Assembly: GCA_900708905.1 (NCBI GenBank)
Contig: CAADRB010000140.1
Location: 17,678-81,677 of the forward strand
DNA: 64,000 nt
Source: Hymenolepis diminuta
Lineage: Eukaryota; Platyhelminthes; Cestoda; Cyclophyllidea; Hymenolepididae
Reading direction: 5' to 3'
In this document: positions 61,091-64,000 of the stretch, one piece after another
How positions within the stretch are numbered: position 1 is the stretch's first letter
Layout of the letters: every line of letters begins with the position of its first letter
Notes under the pieces: model-generated
The model's input: only the letters and a program-made list of their open reading frames with translations
Databases searched by the model: none
Told to the model about the DNA's origin: nothing
Made by a program: the position numbers and the translations under genes

Positions 61091-62068
61091 TGTCTGATCG
61101 TATGCCAAAGTACCTTTGAGAGGCAGTGAGTTGAGTGCGATTGATCTCCTCTCTTCCTCAAATGTGTCTAGTTTGTTTATTTAATCAGTAGCCATTGACA
61201 CGAAATGAAATTATGGGAACTAGACCGGACGTGTTCTCTCTGGGGTCTGGGGTTATGAGGTTTTGTGTGTGATCACCAGTATGTTACAATTTTTGATGAG
61301 GAAATGAGCTTACCAAGGAAATGGCATTAAGAATACACTGTAAGAATCCAGATGTATTCAGAAACAAAGCATACGATTGGTGAAATATTTCTTTACGTTT
61401 TAACTAAATGGGAAATTAAGCCAGCGTATCAATTATATACACCTTTGAGTTCTATCATCCCAATTGTCACGGATATCCATCAAAAATATACAAACTAGAG
61501 GGCATATATATATATATATATACATTGAAAGGTGTTCTATAAAATGTAAAATACAGGTACGAGGAGTTTCGTAGAGGTACAGCTTATGGATTTGTATACA
61601 TGAGGCCACTACAAGGACAGAGATAGAGTAGTCAGGTTATCTGTCTATGGTAATTCATCCGATTGAATATGCCACCTTGGGGATTTTGCCTTGTGTTCCA
61701 AGTTGTTCAGGCCAGATCCCATTCTTGTAAATATGTGTGGTAGGTCACATATTGTAAGTGTCATCTTCGAACCAAAAACGATCTTAATCGAGTTCAGTTG
61801 CCAACATTGCATCAAAAGATGACCTTGCATAAATTGGGTACTAAGCGAGAGGAATGTACCCCCTAGACTAATAGCTAAGGCTGAAAGTTAAAACAACACC
61901 AAAACTACTAAGTAAACTCAGACGTGTGTTTCCGGATCCGAGTTGAATAAGCCAATTTAATCTATGTAGCTAAAATATCAAAAGCACAGACCTCAAACGA
62001 GACTCTTACTTATTAACATAATCGAGTGACAGAAAATGGAAAAGGCAATAAAAATACCAACGTAAGTC
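61091..62068. other. Intergenic stretch before the terminal exon at 62.1 kb
   Basis: AT-rich with a microsatellite and short frames; nothing recognised. Confidence 0.5.
61504..61522. repeat. AT dinucleotide microsatellite
   Basis: Nine and a half AT units without interruption. Confidence 0.95.
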
Positions 62069-62074
62069 TTTATT
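62069..62074 (-). terminator. Candidate polyadenylation signal AATAAA (unrecognised gene)
   Basis: TTTATT on the plus strand, AATAAA on the minus strand, 65 nt after the stop codon of the open frame at 62139-62479. Confidence 0.45.
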
Positions 62075-62138
62075 ACAAAAATAAAAGAGAACTTATAATG
62101 GTAAGGCACCAAGAATGCATTAACCACGTAGTGCGCTC

Positions 62139-62479
62139 CTACTCCTCACTAGGCTTCCTCTTCCCCACCTCTTCTGTAAGGAGCTTTCCTGTAGGTCGAT
62201 ACATCATTCTAGGTTCTAATCCCTCGTAGTAGACCTCTCCGTCCCTAATTATCTTTCGAGGAGGAGGTCGGCTATAGTATGCTGGAACAGTTCTTGGATC
62301 AACAAGCTCAAACACCCAACGTCGGCGTGGTCTCTCCTTGACATCATGTTCCTCGACTTCTATCTCTTCAACGCCAGAGATTTCCCTAGGGGATTCCTCC
62401 TCACAGTGCTCGTTACTTCGTCCAAACAAGTCGGGAAATAGGTCGGCAAAGTATGATTCCAAATCTTTTTCATTATGAA
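62139..62479 (-). CDS. Probable terminal exon of an unrecognised gene
   Basis: A minus-strand open frame ends at 62139 (KPSEE then stop). It appears to begin after an AG acceptor at 62481-62480, giving about 113 codons. The content looks coding: HNEKDLESYFADLFPDLFG, then an acidic Glu/Val stretch (about SGVEEIEVEEHDVKE), then a basic-aromatic-Pro stretch with RRRWVFELVDPRTVP, YYSRPPPRK, GEVYYEGLEPRMMYRP and a Lys/Glu tail. I do not recognise a family. The frame continues upstream of the acceptor with hydrophobic residues, but no ATG-initiated complete protein is seen, so earlier exons should lie above 62480 or outside the window. The nearby polyadenylation signal supports a 3' terminal exon. 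Confidence 0.55.
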
Positions 62480-64000
62480 CTGGCATTGGTATTAATATCG
62501 TTATCGCAACTTGTAAAGCCGAGAATGGCATGACTACTAAAAGTACATCAACTGCTTGTTTAACAAAATCTATGTTGAAAGCGACACCATTTATGGTCAA
62601 CCAAATTATTAGAAAAATGTTCTTCTTCTATTTTCATATTCCACTCTTTTCTACATCTTATTTCCTTTTTAATATTTGCTTATAATTTAGACAGTTTTCT
62701 TCCACGTTTTTTGGCTGGTTTTAAAGAAAGTTGTCTGTGACTTCCCTATTGAGGATATAATTAAAATAAATGATTTTTTCTCCAATATATATCAGTATAA
62801 CAAGTAAGTAAATGGGTCACGATATAGCGCAATAGGCAGAATGCATTAAGTGACGTGTCATCACGGTATTGTGAAGGGAATATTAGTAATAGACTGCTGG
62901 TGAGTCATGTTAAATTTAAAATACCTCAGTTACCTCTTCATGGCTGTAAGAAGATATAAATGAAACATTCAGATATTAAAAAATGATTTATTACTTCTTT
63001 TATGCCTCCAGAGGTCAAATGAAGTGTGAATGTGTCATTCTGATTTCATTATATGCTCCTATTCGATTCGCTTCCATTTCAGCCCCTATTGGACAATTTA
63101 TTATTTTGCATTTTCAGTTGCCATCTAATGATTAAAACCTGCAACTGTCTTTTGCTTTGACATTCGTAAGAATAAAAATAATAATGGCAATGATTGATGC
63201 ATGCCAATTTGATATCAGTATATCTTATTGAAATGCTCAATCCTCCTAACTGAAAACGAGGTTTTATCATTCAAATTTTCACTCGAAGTTTCTTGAGCTG
63301 TGGACATCTAGATGATGGCCACACAGAACATAGCAGCAGAAACTAGGCCTTCTAAAAGAAAAACAAACAAACCTTTACGAAACTTTACGAAACAAAATAA
63401 CGAATAATTTGAAGAGGTTTGCTCCAAGGCGGGAGGGAGAGAGAGACTCTATCAACAAAATGAAAATTTATCATAAGATGCATATAGTAATGTGAGTACG
63501 TCTTTACTAAATCGTGTAATATAGAGTTTGAGTAGAAAAAGGAATGCTGTGGAAAGATGTTGGATATGAGAAAATATTTATACGCAAGAAAATACAAAAT
63601 TGCTGAAATTAAATATAGGAAATTTCTTCGAATAATTTATATAAAGTGAATACTATTCACCTTTAAAACCAATTTTTATTCGTCTTCGTTTCACTACAGT
63701 TCGCTAAATATGTGTTTTCGTGCTCTTTTTTAACTTAGCTGTGGGTTCTGAATAAAACAGATATGATGCAATTATCGGTCCTCCTTTTCCGGTCATTTTT
63801 AATGCAGAAAATTATTCAGTCCTGGAGGTTTTCGGAAAATGTTTTTTCAAAATTGTTTGAGATCTTGAACAGTAGATCTCCAATAACGGGGGAGTTTTTC
63901 ATTCTTTTACTCAGTTTTCCTGTCTCTGCTCAACCTGCTTAGTTTAACTGACCTTTTGTCTATGGACTTGGCTTGAGCTTTCTAGAAAACCTTACCTGAT
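62480..64000. other. Right end of window, no recognised exon
   Basis: AT-rich. A short segment near 62945-62955 on the minus strand (acceptor, ATGAAGAG, donor GTAACT) looks like a tiny exon, but its phase does not fit the exon at 62479. Nothing else is supported. The upstream part of the unrecognised gene may be here or beyond the window. Confidence 0.35.

Noticed and set aside
62945..62955. Tiny 10-nt exon containing ATGAAGAG before the exon at 62479
   Set aside because: Phase does not fit the downstream exon, and such a short exon cannot be supported from sequence alone.

Overview
The window is eukaryotic nuclear DNA, most likely from a flatworm (Platyhelminthes, cestode or trematode). It is AT-rich, and the genes are split by GT-AG introns that range from about 34 nt to several kb. 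The recognisable proteins are ordinary metazoan ones, and degenerate Ty3/gypsy pol fragments and diverged dispersed repeats fill much of the space between them. Assignment to phylum is an inference from gene style (very short introns next to long ones, candidate spliced-leader acceptors just upstream of two start codons). It does not rest on a marker gene. There are no bacterial operons, CRISPR arrays, tRNA or rRNA genes.

Layout: (1) 1-2 kb, a broken gypsy-like pol on the minus strand (RT, RNase H, integrase). (2) 6.4-14.3 kb, plus strand, an eight-exon orthologue of the SR-rich splicing-associated protein PNISR, interrupted in the assembly by one spurious N. (3) 16.3-23.6 kb, minus strand, a bestrophin-family anion channel in four exons, with a 577-nt assembly gap inside its first intron. 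(4) 28.5-29.5 kb, plus strand, a PAP2/lipid phosphate phosphatase with very small introns. It converges on (5) 29.8-30.4 kb, minus strand, an MPHOSPH6 (exosome-associated) orthologue. (6) 32.2-41.6 kb, plus strand, cytosolic-type HMG-CoA synthase in seven exons with an intact Glu/Cys/His catalytic triad. (7) 43.1-43.8 kb, a second gypsy-like pol fragment, plus strand. (8) 45.8-51.6 kb, plus strand, the Pro/Gln-rich and WH2-connector-acidic C-terminal part of a WAVE/WASF-type actin regulator. Its N-terminal WAVE homology domain was not found in the window. (9) 51.6-62.1 kb, no recognisable gene, but a SINE-like repeat, inverted repeats and a three-unit tandem array of about 0.78 kb. (10) 62.1-62.5 kb, minus strand, the probable terminal exon of an unrecognised gene.

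The genes do not form a pathway. They are independent housekeeping or cell-biology loci: splicing (PNISR), RNA processing (MPHOSPH6), lipid signalling (PLPP), the mevalonate pathway (HMGCS), chloride conductance (bestrophin) and actin nucleation (WAVE). Exon boundaries were derived by hand by joining GT-AG sites so that codon phase is preserved and the protein family stays continuous. Every join reported for the six named genes is phase-consistent. I found no convincing new molecular system. The points most worth a second look are the WAVE-like gene without a visible N-terminal domain, the divergent post-transmembrane region of the bestrophin, the N-induced frameshift in PNISR, the 34-nt intron, the possible trans-splice sites, the tandem array and the unrecognised terminal exon.
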